The notes: generated by a model from the sequence alone, not told the origin. Positions 38,016 through 49,048 are shown, numbered from the stretch's first letter. The stretch is 64,000 bases of DNA from Chryseobacterium sp. ERMR1:04 (GCF_001297705.1 NZ_LIRF01000005.1:496001-560000), one strand, 5' to 3'. Numbers and translations: made by a program.

Positions 38016-38903
38016 TTATTTAAAACTGTAATGGAAGGCGATCTCAAACTCACCATTGCTGTATTTTTGTAAGTCTATGGTACCAGTTGTGTAAAAGCAT
38101 AAAATGCGCAGCTGGTTATTGTACTGAGTACCTATGCCAATAGTACAACTGCCTGTGCTGTGATAGATGGCGTTTATCATAAATTTTTCTCCGTAGCATT
38201 CGATCTGAGTGCCAAGGTCTATCATGTCGCGGAAGTTTTCAACGCCCCGGTACATGACCTTTGGCTCAATAGAGTTTATGGGATTCCCTGCAAACATAAA
38301 TTTGTAACTAACCGCTCCCATGTAAAGGGAACGATCAGCCACATTTCTTTTAAAATCGCGGTCTAACAGCCTCTTTAGGTTAGATAAACTTCCCTGCAAG
38401 GTTAGTTTATCGTTTCTGTAACTGAACCCAAAATCTCCGTCAATATATATAGGACGGTTGTTAAAATTAGAAATACTTTGATCATCTCCCTGGGCGACGA
38501 CTTCCCGATAATCAATCCATTCACTGGTAATGCCAGCAGTAATGCCGAAGTCAATAAAATTATCTTCGTTATTTAAAGGTAAATGGTAAGCATAGGTTGC
38601 CCGGGCTGTATTCCGGCCGATAACGCCCGACCGTTCCGTGTAAAAATTCAGTCCCAAACCGATTTTATTATTTAAGGTGCCATAGGCTACTGTAAAAGAC
38701 TGCATAGAGGGCGCACCTTCTATTGCTGTCCATTGGGCTTTATAACTTCCTGCCATTTGCCATCCTTTTGTTATCCCCGCCATTGCAGGATTAGCCAGAT
38801 ATTGGTTTTGATAATAGGAAATTCCCATTGGATTAAGCTGCGCATAGGTTTTAGTCACCAGAAATATCCCTGCTGCGATGATCATATATTTAATGGTTTT
38901 CAT
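38016..38903 (-). CDS. PorP/SprF-family T9SS outer-membrane protein
   Basis: This 295-residue protein has a signal peptide (cut after KTYAQ) followed by the family hallmark NPMGISYYQNQYLANPAMAG and alternating beta strands of an outer-membrane barrel, ending in FHYSFK. PorP/SprF proteins serve as partners for T9SS-secreted CHU_C (type B) adhesins and are usually encoded just downstream of them. That is the case here: the adhesin gene ends 85 bases before this start, on the same strand. The protein probably anchors or exports that adhesin at the cell surface. The pair appears to be ICE cargo. Confidence 0.93.
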   Translation of the reverse strand: MKTIKYMIIAAGIFLVTKTYAQLNPMGISYYQNQYLANPAMAGITKGWQMAGSYKAQWTAIEGAPSMQSFTVAYGTLNNKIGLGLNFYTERSGVIGRNTARATYAYHLPLNNEDNFIDFGITAGITSEWIDYREVVAQGDDQSISNFNNRPIYIDGDFGFSYRNDKLTLQGSLSNLKRLLDRDFKRNVADRSLYMGAVSYKFMFAGNPINSIEPKVMYRGVENFRDMIDLGTQIECYGEKFMINAIYHSTGSCTIGIGTQYNNQLRILCFYTTGTIDLQKYSNGEFEIAFHYSFK

Positions 38904-38988
38904 TTTTCTTTGTTTTAAGTAAACTAAATTGGAGGATATGAAGTAAACACGCCATCTTCTAATCCTTTTTGAATAATTTTTGTAATTA

Positions 38989-41900
38989 TTATTGATTATC
39001 CCTTATAATTGAAACGGTTCCCCTAATAATGCCCAGGTTGTTACCCATATCTATGATGTAGACGTAAGCATCTTCATTGAGCTGTTTTCCATTCCAGGTC
39101 CCATCCCAATCATTATTATAAGCTGTTTTGCTAAAAAGCAGACGGCCCGCACGGTCATAAAGTCTTACTTTATTATTGGGATATTGTTCAATATTTTTAA
39201 TGACCCATGTGTCGTTTTTACCGTCCCCATTGGGCGTAATTACGTTATTGGGGATTAAAGATTGGTGCTCTGTTACCTGTATAGTCATATCCATTACTTC
39301 GCTGCATCCGTGAACATTGGTAGCGATTACGGTATATGTTGCGGTTTGTAAGGGCTTGACCTGGATTGTTCCGGTATTTTGTCCGCTAATAATATTGGGG
39401 CCAATCCAGGCAAAGCTTATTCCGCCTGTTGCGGTAAGGGTAATGGTCTGTCCCTTTGGAATTGTTGTCCCCTTATCACTGGATATGGTAATTACCGGTA
39501 AAGCATTAATTGTAATCATGGTGGCTGTTTTAGACGCTAAAGACCCATCCATATAAGTATAAGTAACGGTATAGCGACCGGCCAGACTCCACGATAAATC
39601 AATACTGCCCGTTAACTCATCAATTTTCAACGAAGGCGAAATGGCAGAATATTTTCCACCTGTCGGACCTGTATGAGTAATTTTGACTGTACCAACAGCG
39701 CAGTAATCAGAAAGTGGGTAAGCAATAATTGCGGGTGTTGAATTAATTTTTACCTTGGTATTTGCAGTTGAAGAGCATACGCCGTTTGTAAAGGTATAGG
39801 TAACCAGATAAAGCTGGTTCGGCGAACTATGCGCCAAATCTATGGTTCCCGTTTTAGCATCAATGATGAGTCCCATAGGAGCGGCTGAGTACATTCCGCC
39901 AGTCTGCCCGTTTTGAATCACCTCAATATTTCCTGTTGCCTGAAATTCATTTGCACTATAACGAATGCTGGCAGTAGGCAGTGCAGGCTGTGGATTTACG
40001 TTGATAAGAGTAGGCTCGCTTATACATCCTTCAGTATTTTGAGCAGTTATGGAATAATTACCAGGTGCTAAGTCAAAATGGTTGTCGGCAGAATACGGAC
40101 TACCATTGATACTATAGGTAACTCCTTCATTTTGGGTAATATCAATGTGCCCGGTAATACGCTCGCAGGTTGGCTGTGATATGATCAATATGGGTTTTGG
40201 CAGACTTTCAAAAGTTACTTTAACTTCTTTTACATTACTCTCGCAGGCATTACGTCCTTTAACTGTTACCCAATACGATCTTTTTGAAAGTGGTGAAACC
40301 TGAAACACAGCGCCTGTGCCTAAAACGTTATCCTGCAAAGGATTATCATACCAGGAGAATACAGGGTTTGTAACGTTACTAGAGGGAGGTAACGATGCAG
40401 TCAAAAAGACGCTATTTTTTTTACTGCAATTGTTTACGCTTGGTGCAATTATATCCAGCTCATCTGCCTGCGGATTTGAAATAATTACAATATCATCCGA
40501 CACCGAACAGTTCTCGCCATAAATGACTTTTATACGGTATGTTCCGCCGGCAGTAATGGTCTGTGTAATTTCGCTTCCTAACATCTCGCCTGTCCCTATG
40601 TTGCTCCATTGAATTTTTGAATCGCTGTTGGGCATAAATGAGCTTCCACTTACTACGATCGGAAGATTACTGGCGCAAAGGGTAATGTCCGAACCCAACA
40701 CACCGATGCCTGTTCCGAGGATAGGTTGAAAAAAAATATTCTTATTATTTCCTGCATCGGTACTTTGGGGCAAAATTTTAAAAGGAAGACAGCCTGCCTC
40801 AATATCTTGTATAGATATGAAATTAAAAGTCGCATTGCCTGCTTTCAAACATATACTTGCCTGTTTGCCTGCTATCGTAGACTGCAACTGAACAGTGGCA
40901 CAATTATTACCGCTCATTTGAAGAGCCTTTTCAACGGTAATGGTTTTTCCGGACTCAATTTGATAAGTGGAATTTTTGGAGGCAAAAATTAACTCATTAA
41001 CGAAAATTGAACCATACAGGAAGTTGGTCTGGCCCGATGCTGCGTCGAAAGTTACAGCATTGTAACGTGAGCCATCTTTACCCTTAAAATAATGTGCAGA
41101 TAAATAAATGTGGCTTGTTTCTGCATCTAAATTATCAGCCGTATACGACCAGCCCTCGCTTCCATAGCTTAAATAAATATTGGAAGAGCCGAGTATTAAA
41201 GATTGACCCTCATTTGTATTTTGCCCATTAAAGGATAATGCAGTTACCGTTTTTCCGTTAGTGTTGAGGGTTCCTTTGGTGAAATTTATTCTCGAATTTG
41301 TCGTAAAATCATCTGTAAAAGTATAGCTTCCTGGAGCGGAAAAATTAATATCGTAATTGTTAGCTAGAATAGCGCCATTAGTTGTTATGGTTTCCTCTAG
41401 ATCTAAAGAAAGGAAATTAATTCCTCCGCTATGCGTTAGAGAAGATTGCAGGGTCATTGAACCATAACAAGAAAGTGTTCCCCCAATTGAGGGAGCCCCT
41501 TTTACACCCTCCCAACTCATATTGTGGAAATCTGCTTGTCCTGAAATGTTAACAGCAGGACTTTCGCCAGAAAAACGGTTGAAGAAAACGTTGTCAAAAC
41601 GTGTAGGAATACAATTGTCACCAGATGAGGTTCCATCGCTATTGGTGGTCCAGTGTGATGGATCAGTCCAATTTCCATTTCCTCCAATCCAGTACAGGTT
41701 ATTCGGGGCAGGTGAAGAAAAGCTCCATCCGGCATTATTTCCCATATCTACTCCTGATGCGATAAATGATCCCTTTCCCGTAACCGAAATCCCACTTAAT
41801 CTTACATGGGATAAATTAATATTTGTAGCACTAATGATTGTAGCATTAAGGATAGAATTGCAGCCCCCGTTATCAGATATACAATTATTATCAAAATCCC

Positions 41901-44900
41901 AGCTGCCGCAGGATGAATTGTTGATCAGTTGGTTTACGGTTTGAGTAGAGCCCGCCATCAAATGGCTGTTTTTATTCGCAGCAAGAGCGAGGATATTGAA
42001 AGTGTTTGATCCATTAATAGCGGACTCACCGGCAAAAGTAACAGCATTAAAGGTATTACCGATGTTGGCATCATAGCCAAGTATTTTACCGGGTAATACC
42101 GTATTCTTGAAGTTGAGGTCATTAAAAATGAGTCCGGGAGTTGATCTAAATTGGTAATTGTTTACGCCTCCGTTTGAAGAATTTGATGCAGGCATACTAC
42201 CTATCATATTAATGATACTTGTACCTGCATTTATTTTTTTTATGTAACCGCCATCCCAATATCCACTTATATTAAGGGTTGATGATCCTAAAACTAAATT
42301 AGGATTTTTGCCTGAGGGATCATATTCCGAATTATAATTTTCAGCATTAATAATTTGGTTGGCGGTATTAAGTGTTCCATTAATAACTCCAAAGTTTTTT
42401 ACATTGAATGTATCCGATAGCCACCATGTTCCGGAGGTATTATTAAAAAAAACGCCTTTATTTGAACGGTTAACGCCATCGTAATATAGGTGGACCCCAT
42501 TTGTGGTGATGGTATTGTCAGAATTTATGCTGGAAAAATTTAGTCGTTCAACATTGAAATTCATTCCTGTTTGTAAGACCAATGAGCCTCCAATCGTAAG
42601 CGGGTTTTCGATAAGACCTTTTAAAACAGGTGTAGTTCCAGTAACTTCTTCCCATTTCATGTTATTACATGAAGCAGGAATGTCGAGATTAACTGTATAA
42701 TTTATTCCTGAATACTGGTTAAAGAAAACATTGTCAGCAGCGCCGGGTATACAACAGCCACCTGTACTTGAAGTTCCATCTTGGTTTAAAGACCAATGAG
42801 CAGGATCACTCCAATTACCTGATCCACCGATCCAGTAGAAGTTGTGTGCGGATGTCGGGCTGATTGAAACATTTAAATTATTTCCCCCATCGAGTCCTCC
42901 GGTAACGTTTAAAGGTGAGCCCGACGCATTAATATCTGTTATTTTGGCATTGGTAATTGTTATAGGATTTATAAGATTTAAATTTGCCCTTGTACCGGAT
43001 AAGTAAGAGCTGATCTCAAGCAAACCGGAACACGCAGGCCCTGAGATCAACAGCTTATCAAGTCTAACTTCCATGTTTGTTCCTAAAACAAACTTTTTAG
43101 AAGCCGCCAAATTTAAAGTGGTGATGTTTAACGGGGTTGGACTACCTGCTGGATTAATAGAAGTGCTACCGGCAAAAGTTAACATATTAAATGTGCAGGG
43201 AGTAGTTGTACTGTATGGTAGTGAAGTCAAAGTTGAAAGCCCTGGGCTATTAGAAAACACCAAATCGTAGTAAGTCAAACCCGAATCATAGTAAAAGTTT
43301 GCTCCGCTGGAAGTCAGATTGATCTGACTAGTGCCTGCATTAAGATTGATGGCAGGCCCACCATAATTTATATATGCCCAATTTCCGTTAACCGTTATAA
43401 TGGAATTTCCAAGCGTTAATGTGCGTAAGCCTGTCCCTTTATTTAATGGGCCAAAATTCTTTAGGGTTAGAGCCTGATCGTTTATATTTAAATTGCCACT
43501 GGTCAGATTGAGATCATTGGCCGGACTTGAAAATTCATCACTAAGAATCCATCCCCCGCTGCCTGAAAAGTGAGTGTTTCCCTGAATAGTTACACCGTTT
43601 GAGGTAAGGGTTTTTCCAATATTTGAACTCCTGTAATTCGTAACAGCAACCTCATAAAGCAAGCCACGCTGCCAAACGCTTGATCCATAAATATTCAGTA
43701 CATTTGATGCGCTGGCTGATTTAAATACAGGTGTACCCGCAACATTGCTCCATGTGATATTGTTACATTCAGCGGTATTAGTATTAACAATTACCGGAGA
43801 GGCAGAATAGATTGTGCCAGAAAATTTATTGAAAAAGACATGATCATTTCTGGTTGGTACACATCCTCCAGGAATTGGAGTGCCATCGCTATTGGTTGTC
43901 CAGTGCAAGGGATCTGTCCAGTTCCCACCGCCTCCAATCCAATACAGATTTTTAGAGGCGGTCGAAAATGTCCAGCCTGTATTACCGCCCATATCCACAC
44001 TGTTATTGGCTAAAAATGGTCCGGTTCCCGCGATTTTAATATTAGTAATCGTGGCATTTGTTAATGTAATTGGATTCGGGCTTTTTAGTGTTGATGCGGT
44101 TCCATATCCGGTTAATTCCCATTTGCTTTGACAATCCGGCGTATTATCGGTTATGAAATTAATGGTCTGGTCAGCCACTTGGTATTTTCCCCCATTAGCA
44201 AGCACTAGCTGGTTGATTACATTTGAAGTGGTAATAGCCCCCCAGGAAGCAAAAGTGACTTTATTAAAAGTCATGTTGCCCTGCGCGATAGAGGGTCTGT
44301 TATAACCTACTGGAATCGCTGTATTGGTAAAAGCCAGATTATAGTAAATATGTCCATTTTTTCCATAAAAGTCCGCTCCATAGCCATCATCAGTTGCCTG
44401 GGTTATATTGATTTGTGAAGTGCCGGCATTCAGGTTAGTCCCTGAATATACCCAAGAACCTGAACCTTGCGAGTTTCTGGAAATAAGGGTAATGGTGCTG
44501 GTTCCTAAATTTAAACTTCTTGGTTCTGTCATTGAAAAAGGGACGGAACCACAACAGCCTGATTCAGCAAAAATACCCGAAGTAATATTACTGGAACCAA
44601 AATCCAGTGATCCCTTTGTAAAATAAATTCTTCCAGTATTCACCAATGAACCTGAAACCAGCCAGGAACCGCTGCCATTAAAATAAAAATTGGCTGTTCC
44701 TGTTACACCATCATTAAAGGCAATCAGGTTTCCATTCATAGATGAAGTAAAATAAATCTGATTATTCAGCGTGGTTCCTGTCTGATAGTAAGCACTACTT
44801 TTTATTTCAAGAACACCACCGTCAAATATTGGGCTTACTGTACTGCCTGCAACTGTAATTGTATTGCAAACAGAAGTTTGATTGATGATAACCGTTTTAC

Positions 44901-45162
44901 TGTTAGGAGTAAAACCAGCGTTTTTATCAAAGATTACATGATCACCAGACTGCGGAATACTAGGTGATAAACTTTCGCATGCATTCCCCGATGATAGCGA
45001 CCAATGGTTGAGGTCACTCCAATTGCCCGAGCCTCCAATCCAATACAGATCGGCGGCTTTTGTAACAGATGCAAACAGAAGAAGTATGAAAAATAATGCG
45101 GGTATTTTTTTTAAAATACCCGCATTTGAATGATACGATTTATTTATAGGTCGTAAAGTCAT
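38989..45162 (-). CDS. Giant T9SS-secreted repeat adhesin with CHU_C C-terminus
   Basis: This 2057-residue protein has a signal peptide (hydrophobic 20-36). Four modules of 367-381 residues begin at Trp41, Trp408, Trp777 and Trp1158, each opening YWIGGxGNW-(S/T)-D-xxHW and continuing with CxPxxxDxVFFN. Each module is a Gly/Asn/Ser/Thr-rich beta helix or solenoid. From about 1500 come Ig/PKD-like domains. The last 90 residues (ITPNGDGKNDTW, then YDRAGRLLF and GTWNGK) are the gliding-motility CHU_C sorting domain. It is exported by the T9SS and displayed at the surface, probably for attachment or biofilm formation. Its PorP/SprF partner follows. Confidence 0.93.
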   Translation of the reverse strand: MTLRPINKSYHSNAGILKKIPALFFILLLFASVTKAADLYWIGGSGNWSDLNHWSLSSGNACESLSPSIPQSGDHVIFDKNAGFTPNSKTVIINQTSVCNTITVAGSTVSPIFDGGVLEIKSSAYYQTGTTLNNQIYFTSSMNGNLIAFNDGVTGTANFYFNGSGSWLVSGSLVNTGRIYFTKGSLDFGSSNITSGIFAESGCCGSVPFSMTEPRSLNLGTSTITLISRNSQGSGSWVYSGTNLNAGTSQINITQATDDGYGADFYGKNGHIYYNLAFTNTAIPVGYNRPSIAQGNMTFNKVTFASWGAITTSNVINQLVLANGGKYQVADQTINFITDNTPDCQSKWELTGYGTASTLKSPNPITLTNATITNIKIAGTGPFLANNSVDMGGNTGWTFSTASKNLYWIGGGGNWTDPLHWTTNSDGTPIPGGCVPTRNDHVFFNKFSGTIYSASPVIVNTNTAECNNITWSNVAGTPVFKSASASNVLNIYGSSVWQRGLLYEVAVTNYRSSNIGKTLTSNGVTIQGNTHFSGSGGWILSDEFSSPANDLNLTSGNLNINDQALTLKNFGPLNKGTGLRTLTLGNSIITVNGNWAYINYGGPAINLNAGTSQINLTSSGANFYYDSGLTYYDLVFSNSPGLSTLTSLPYSTTTPCTFNMLTFAGSTSINPAGSPTPLNITTLNLAASKKFVLGTNMEVRLDKLLISGPACSGLLEISSYLSGTRANLNLINPITITNAKITDINASGSPLNVTGGLDGGNNLNVSISPTSAHNFYWIGGSGNWSDPAHWSLNQDGTSSTGGCCIPGAADNVFFNQYSGINYTVNLDIPASCNNMKWEEVTGTTPVLKGLIENPLTIGGSLVLQTGMNFNVERLNFSSINSDNTITTNGVHLYYDGVNRSNKGVFFNNTSGTWWLSDTFNVKNFGVINGTLNTANQIINAENYNSEYDPSGKNPNLVLGSSTLNISGYWDGGYIKKINAGTSIINMIGSMPASNSSNGGVNNYQFRSTPGLIFNDLNFKNTVLPGKILGYDANIGNTFNAVTFAGESAINGSNTFNILALAANKNSHLMAGSTQTVNQLINNSSCGSWDFDNNCISDNGGCNSILNATIISATNINLSHVRLSGISVTGKGSFIASGVDMGNNAGWSFSSPAPNNLYWIGGNGNWTDPSHWTTNSDGTSSGDNCIPTRFDNVFFNRFSGESPAVNISGQADFHNMSWEGVKGAPSIGGTLSCYGSMTLQSSLTHSGGINFLSLDLEETITTNGAILANNYDINFSAPGSYTFTDDFTTNSRINFTKGTLNTNGKTVTALSFNGQNTNEGQSLILGSSNIYLSYGSEGWSYTADNLDAETSHIYLSAHYFKGKDGSRYNAVTFDAASGQTNFLYGSIFVNELIFASKNSTYQIESGKTITVEKALQMSGNNCATVQLQSTIAGKQASICLKAGNATFNFISIQDIEAGCLPFKILPQSTDAGNNKNIFFQPILGTGIGVLGSDITLCASNLPIVVSGSSFMPNSDSKIQWSNIGTGEMLGSEITQTITAGGTYRIKVIYGENCSVSDDIVIISNPQADELDIIAPSVNNCSKKNSVFLTASLPPSSNVTNPVFSWYDNPLQDNVLGTGAVFQVSPLSKRSYWVTVKGRNACESNVKEVKVTFESLPKPILIISQPTCERITGHIDITQNEGVTYSINGSPYSADNHFDLAPGNYSITAQNTEGCISEPTLINVNPQPALPTASIRYSANEFQATGNIEVIQNGQTGGMYSAAPMGLIIDAKTGTIDLAHSSPNQLYLVTYTFTNGVCSSTANTKVKINSTPAIIAYPLSDYCAVGTVKITHTGPTGGKYSAISPSLKIDELTGSIDLSWSLAGRYTVTYTYMDGSLASKTATMITINALPVITISSDKGTTIPKGQTITLTATGGISFAWIGPNIISGQNTGTIQVKPLQTATYTVIATNVHGCSEVMDMTIQVTEHQSLIPNNVITPNGDGKNDTWVIKNIEQYPNNKVRLYDRAGRLLFSKTAYNNDWDGTWNGKQLNEDAYVYIIDMGNNLGIIRGTVSIIRDNQ

Positions 45163-45419
45163 GATTGAAAAATTAATGTTGAAAAAATAGAAGCATCGCA
45201 GATGTTTTTTACTATATGAGCATCAAAACCCATAAATGATTCAGTGGGGGCTTTCTGCTTGGCTTCAATAGATTAATGAGTTTGCTGTGAATGAGTAAGC
45301 CATTTATGGCGATTATCTTTCAAAATTAACTGTGGTCTAATTTCATAGTTTTGAGTTTGTAGGTATAACCATCCCTGAATATTGTTTATGCTCCCATGCA
45401 GGGTTTTATGGGAGATTGG

Positions 45420-47414
45420 CTACTGAATAAGGTGCTTGAGGTCAGGATCATTTTTTATCCTTTCCATTTCATCGGTGATAATGAGTACGATATCCTTTTT
45501 GATCTGCTTGTAATTAGCTTCAATGGTGTCCTTCATTGTATCTTCACCCTGCTCATTTTCAAAGGACCGGATCTGCGGTATTTTTTGGTACGCTTTTGTT
45601 TCTTTCGTTACTTTTTCATTATCCACCACAATCTCCGCATGAAAGATTTTCTGCTCAATCCGTTCATCAAAATTGTCAGATACCGCACCCACGAAAACCC
45701 CTTGAGTCAGGGTAGATATTTTTGAAGCGGGTATTAAGCTATCCAGTTGAGTAGAAATAGAGGTGGATTTGTCTGTGCGATTTATGCTGAGGCTTTGCCG
45801 TTTTTGCAGTACTTTTCCAAAACGTTCTGATAAGCTTTTTGCCGTTTCTCCAACCACCTGCCCGCTAAATACATTCCCAATTGTATTTTGAATAACCTTA
45901 CTTTCTTTATCCCCGTAATCGCGGGTTAACTGTGAGTAATCCTGAAAGCCAAGGCAGACGGCAACTTTATTGCTTCTTGCTGTTGCGATAAGATTATCCA
46001 GTCCACGGAAATAAATTGTGGGAAGTTCATCGATAATTACCGAGCTTTTTAGCTGCCCTTTTTTATTGATGAGCTTTACAATTCTTGAGTTGTATAAACC
46101 CAGCGCGGCGGAATAGATATTTTGACGGTCCGGATTATTCCCGACGCAAAGTATTTTGGGTTCTTTGGGATTATTGATATCCAGAGAAAAATCGTCCCCC
46201 GTCATTACCCAGTATAATTGCGGTGAGATCATTCTAGAAAGTGGAATTTTAGCTGAAGCAATCTGACCTTGCAACTGATCCTGAGCACCGCCCTGCCATG
46301 CGTCCATAAAAGGGGAGAGGTAATTTTCCAGATCGGGGTAAGAGGTCAGAACGGTAAAGATGTCGGCGTACTTCTTATTTAATAGTTCTATAGCGTGTGG
46401 AAAGGTGCAGTATTTGCCATCCTGATATATTTTCAAAAACCAGATAATTGCGGCGAAAAGAATAATTGGTGACTCGACGAAAAAATCCCCTTGCTTCTGA
46501 ATCCACGACCTATTAAGATTTAGCATGATCGTATATGCAGATTCGTAAGCATCTGAAATATCTGTCATGAAAGAAGGATTGATCGGATTGCAGCGATGGC
46601 TCTTACGGGGATCATCAAAATTTATCACATAGAATTTTGGTTTTACTTGGTATTTACCGGTATGCTTTAAAAGATGGTTATAGGCAATGGTAGAAAGATC
46701 GTCGAACTTGAAATCGTAGATATACATGGCGAATCCTTTCTCAATTTGTTGTTTGATAAAATTGTTGACTATTGCATAAGATTTACCGGAGCCCGGGGTG
46801 CCCAGCACCAATGTCGCACGAAAAGGATTGACGATGTTTATCCAGCCATCATGCTGCTTTTTATTATACCAAAATTTAGTTGGAAGGTTAACAGAATACT
46901 CATTTTCCATGAGTTTGGTTTCCTGCATGAAGCTTTCATTTTCGATATTGAATACATCCTCCATCAGATTGTTTTTTAGGAGTCTGCTCATCCATACGCC
47001 AGCCTTCAATAGTGCAATGAAACCTAAGCCAAGCGTAAGAATATAGAGGAATACAGCTACATTCAAAGACAGGGTTAGCAAAGGCGTATTTAGGAAGAAC
47101 AGGATAAAACCGACTGATAAAGCAGTATAGATTTTTGGCCATGTTATTTTCTCATTTTTTACCCCTTTGGTTCCCAAACAACTTAAAGCAAGTAATACTA
47201 ATGCGAAAATTTTGGTATAAAGCGGGTGAGAGAACAATCCTGCGGTACGCTCGAAATTGGTTAGTATTTTATCAATGATGGATAGTTGCCATCCCTGATC
47301 CCGAAAAAACTCATAACAGTACCAATAGCTGTGCATCAGCAGCAACAGGATACTTACTGCGCGCATAAATTCTACAATTTTGGCGAGTCCCCTTAAATCA
47401 TCTTCTCCCTGCAT
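45420..47414 (-). CDS. mobC: VirD4-like coupling protein (MobC/TraG family)
   Basis: This 664-residue protein has N-terminal membrane segments (about 16-32, 68-82, 97-135), a conjugative ATPase domain with Walker A GTPGSGKS (205-212) and Walker B VIIDELP (about 468). TARSNKVAVCLGFQDYSQL (residues beyond it) is the TraM/TraG_D-binding part of coupling proteins. It brings the relaxosome to the mating channel and pumps DNA. In most related elements mobC follows mobB directly; here a two-gene cargo (47946-49322) separates them. It is the last gene of the leftward mobilisation operon. Confidence 0.92.
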   Translation of the reverse strand: MQGEDDLRGLAKIVEFMRAVSILLLLMHSYWYCYEFFRDQGWQLSIIDKILTNFERTAGLFSHPLYTKIFALVLLALSCLGTKGVKNEKITWPKIYTALSVGFILFFLNTPLLTLSLNVAVFLYILTLGLGFIALLKAGVWMSRLLKNNLMEDVFNIENESFMQETKLMENEYSVNLPTKFWYNKKQHDGWINIVNPFRATLVLGTPGSGKSYAIVNNFIKQQIEKGFAMYIYDFKFDDLSTIAYNHLLKHTGKYQVKPKFYVINFDDPRKSHRCNPINPSFMTDISDAYESAYTIMLNLNRSWIQKQGDFFVESPIILFAAIIWFLKIYQDGKYCTFPHAIELLNKKYADIFTVLTSYPDLENYLSPFMDAWQGGAQDQLQGQIASAKIPLSRMISPQLYWVMTGDDFSLDINNPKEPKILCVGNNPDRQNIYSAALGLYNSRIVKLINKKGQLKSSVIIDELPTIYFRGLDNLIATARSNKVAVCLGFQDYSQLTRDYGDKESKVIQNTIGNVFSGQVVGETAKSLSERFGKVLQKRQSLSINRTDKSTSISTQLDSLIPASKISTLTQGVFVGAVSDNFDERIEQKIFHAEIVVDNEKVTKETKAYQKIPQIRSFENEQGEDTMKDTIEANYKQIKKDIVLIITDEMERIKNDPDLKHLIQ

Positions 47415-47945
47415 TATTTTAGATTTAATGTTAGAAAAGTGAAAGTAAAGTGAGATTATAGCATTTATTGTCTGTTGGCAGCCAGTGACTTTATATGGCT
47501 TTTATTGGCTTCGGTTTTAATGAAAAGGAGATTCATAATTACCGTTACTCCTCGGCGAAAGGAAATCAAACTTCCAGCCGACAGCATTAATTTCTTAGAA
47601 ATTTGTTCGCTTTTTGATGAAAATATAGGGTCAGACAGACTGTATTATTGTTTATCTGACGATATGGAAAGCAATATCAGGAAGAATGTATGATCTGAAT
47701 GATACTAACAGAGATTGTAAAGAGATTGAGTTTTGGTGCGGGAACTTGAATATTGTTTGATGTGATAAACAAATGAATCCCTCTGGTTATACACTACCTT
47801 TACAGATACAATGTTATCTTACAATGGAAGTGCAAGGTGCGATTGTTTCAAGATGCTGTTTAAATATCTTTGAGATTTAAACGTTTTTGACGAAATAGTG
47901 GTTGACTAACCCTTTAAGATTTTCACTTTTAGTTTTAATATAAGC
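47415..47945. other. 531-bp stretch between mobC and the oxidoreductase gene
   Basis: A 57-codon + strand frame from the ATG at 47520 to 47693 (starts MKRRFIITVTPRRKE, basic then acidic) looks mildly protein-like but has no known family, and no other gene is visible. The rest is A/T-rich. The gap separates mobC from the cargo upstream of it and probably contains the mobC promoter or a readthrough leader. Confidence 0.35.
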
Positions 47946-49031
47946 TTATTTGAGACCTATTTTTTTTCGAATTCCTGAAATATCACTACCGACATAAATT
48001 ATTTTCCCTTTTGGATCAATAACTAAGTTATAAGGTATTTCTTTGACATGGTAAGATATTGGTAGCTTTGAACCAAATCCTTCTACATCGGATAAGTTTA
48101 CCCAGGGCATTTTTTCTTGCTTTAAAGCATTAATCCAAGCGGCTCTATTGTCATCCAGGGATATGCTGATAAATTCAACCCTTTTATTCTGAGAAGTTTT
48201 TTTATATATTTTTTTTAGCTCTTGAATTTCATTTCTGCAGGGAATGCACCAACTTGCCCAAAAATTCACGACAACATATTTACCGCGGTAATCTTTTAAT
48301 TTTTTAAAAGATCCTGACCTAGTTAAAGATGTAAAATCGGGTGCTTTTCCACCAACTGATAGTATTTTTTTACCACTTTTTATTTTGGCTTCGATCACTT
48401 TGCCCAAGGAATTTTTTCTTAAATCAGGAGATAACTCATCAAACAACCTTTTAGTGACCGCAAGTTCAAAATTGTCAAAATTGTCATCTAATATGTAGAG
48501 AGCCCAATACTTATTTGGATTACTCCTTACTATTGAATCTTCCATAAACTTATTTTCTCTTAATTGGTAAGCTCTTTTTCGCCCGTCCAGTTTTCTATAT
48601 TCACTAATATTATTGACCTTTTTAGATCTTTTTAATTTATCATCAATCAATTCTGTTAATGAATCCAATATGTTTTTTCTTTTAGACCATAGCTCATGAA
48701 TAGGATTCTCTCCATTGTCTTCAATTTTGATGTTTTTTATATCATTAAAGTCGCCGTAAATTTTTATTAGTCCGTCTTTAATGACAAAACTAGCTATAAA
48801 CTTACTGCCTATAATTGCATAAATTCCTGCTTCATTAACAGATCCTTCAATTTTGAAAATACCATCGATTGTCTGTAGAGAATCTATTTTTTTTTCTGAG
48901 CCTAACTTATACAAAGATACTTTACCACTTAGGTTTTTAAGATTAACGTCAATGATATATTTATATGCAAGGGAAGTATACACAGAGCTTAGTGTAATAA
49001 TTACTATCAAGATTATTTTTTTTATTACCAT
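47946..49031 (-). CDS. DUF4369 plus TlpA-type thioredoxin-fold disulfide oxidoreductase
   Basis: This protein has 361 residues counted from the ATG at 49031 (preceded by TTTGGAG; the further TTG start is unlikely). A signal anchor (about 2-20) precedes an N-terminal beta-sandwich of the DUF4369 type (about 25-110), a helical linker, and a C-terminal AhpC/TSA-thioredoxin domain with the active-site motif WCIPC (Cys262, Cys265) and the cis-Pro region EIPYN. It should face the periplasm and reduce or shuffle disulfides. The gene upstream on the same strand encodes a six-cysteine peptide with a double-glycine leader, an obvious potential substrate. The pair interrupts the mob operon. Confidence 0.9.
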   Translation of the reverse strand: MVIKKIILIVIITLSSVYTSLAYKYIIDVNLKNLSGKVSLYKLGSEKKIDSLQTIDGIFKIEGSVNEAGIYAIIGSKFIASFVIKDGLIKIYGDFNDIKNIKIEDNGENPIHELWSKRKNILDSLTELIDDKLKRSKKVNNISEYRKLDGRKRAYQLRENKFMEDSIVRSNPNKYWALYILDDNFDNFELAVTKRLFDELSPDLRKNSLGKVIEAKIKSGKKILSVGGKAPDFTSLTRSGSFKKLKDYRGKYVVVNFWASWCIPCRNEIQELKKIYKKTSQNKRVEFISISLDDNRAAWINALKQEKMPWVNLSDVEGFGSKLPISYHVKEIPYNLVIDPKGKIIYVGSDISGIRKKIGLK

Positions 49032-49048
49032 ATGCTCCAAATATAAAA

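Noticed and set aside
40316..44626. Many + strand ORFs opposite the adhesin gene
   Set aside because: They are antisense shadows of the repetitive adhesin coding sequence, without starts or families.
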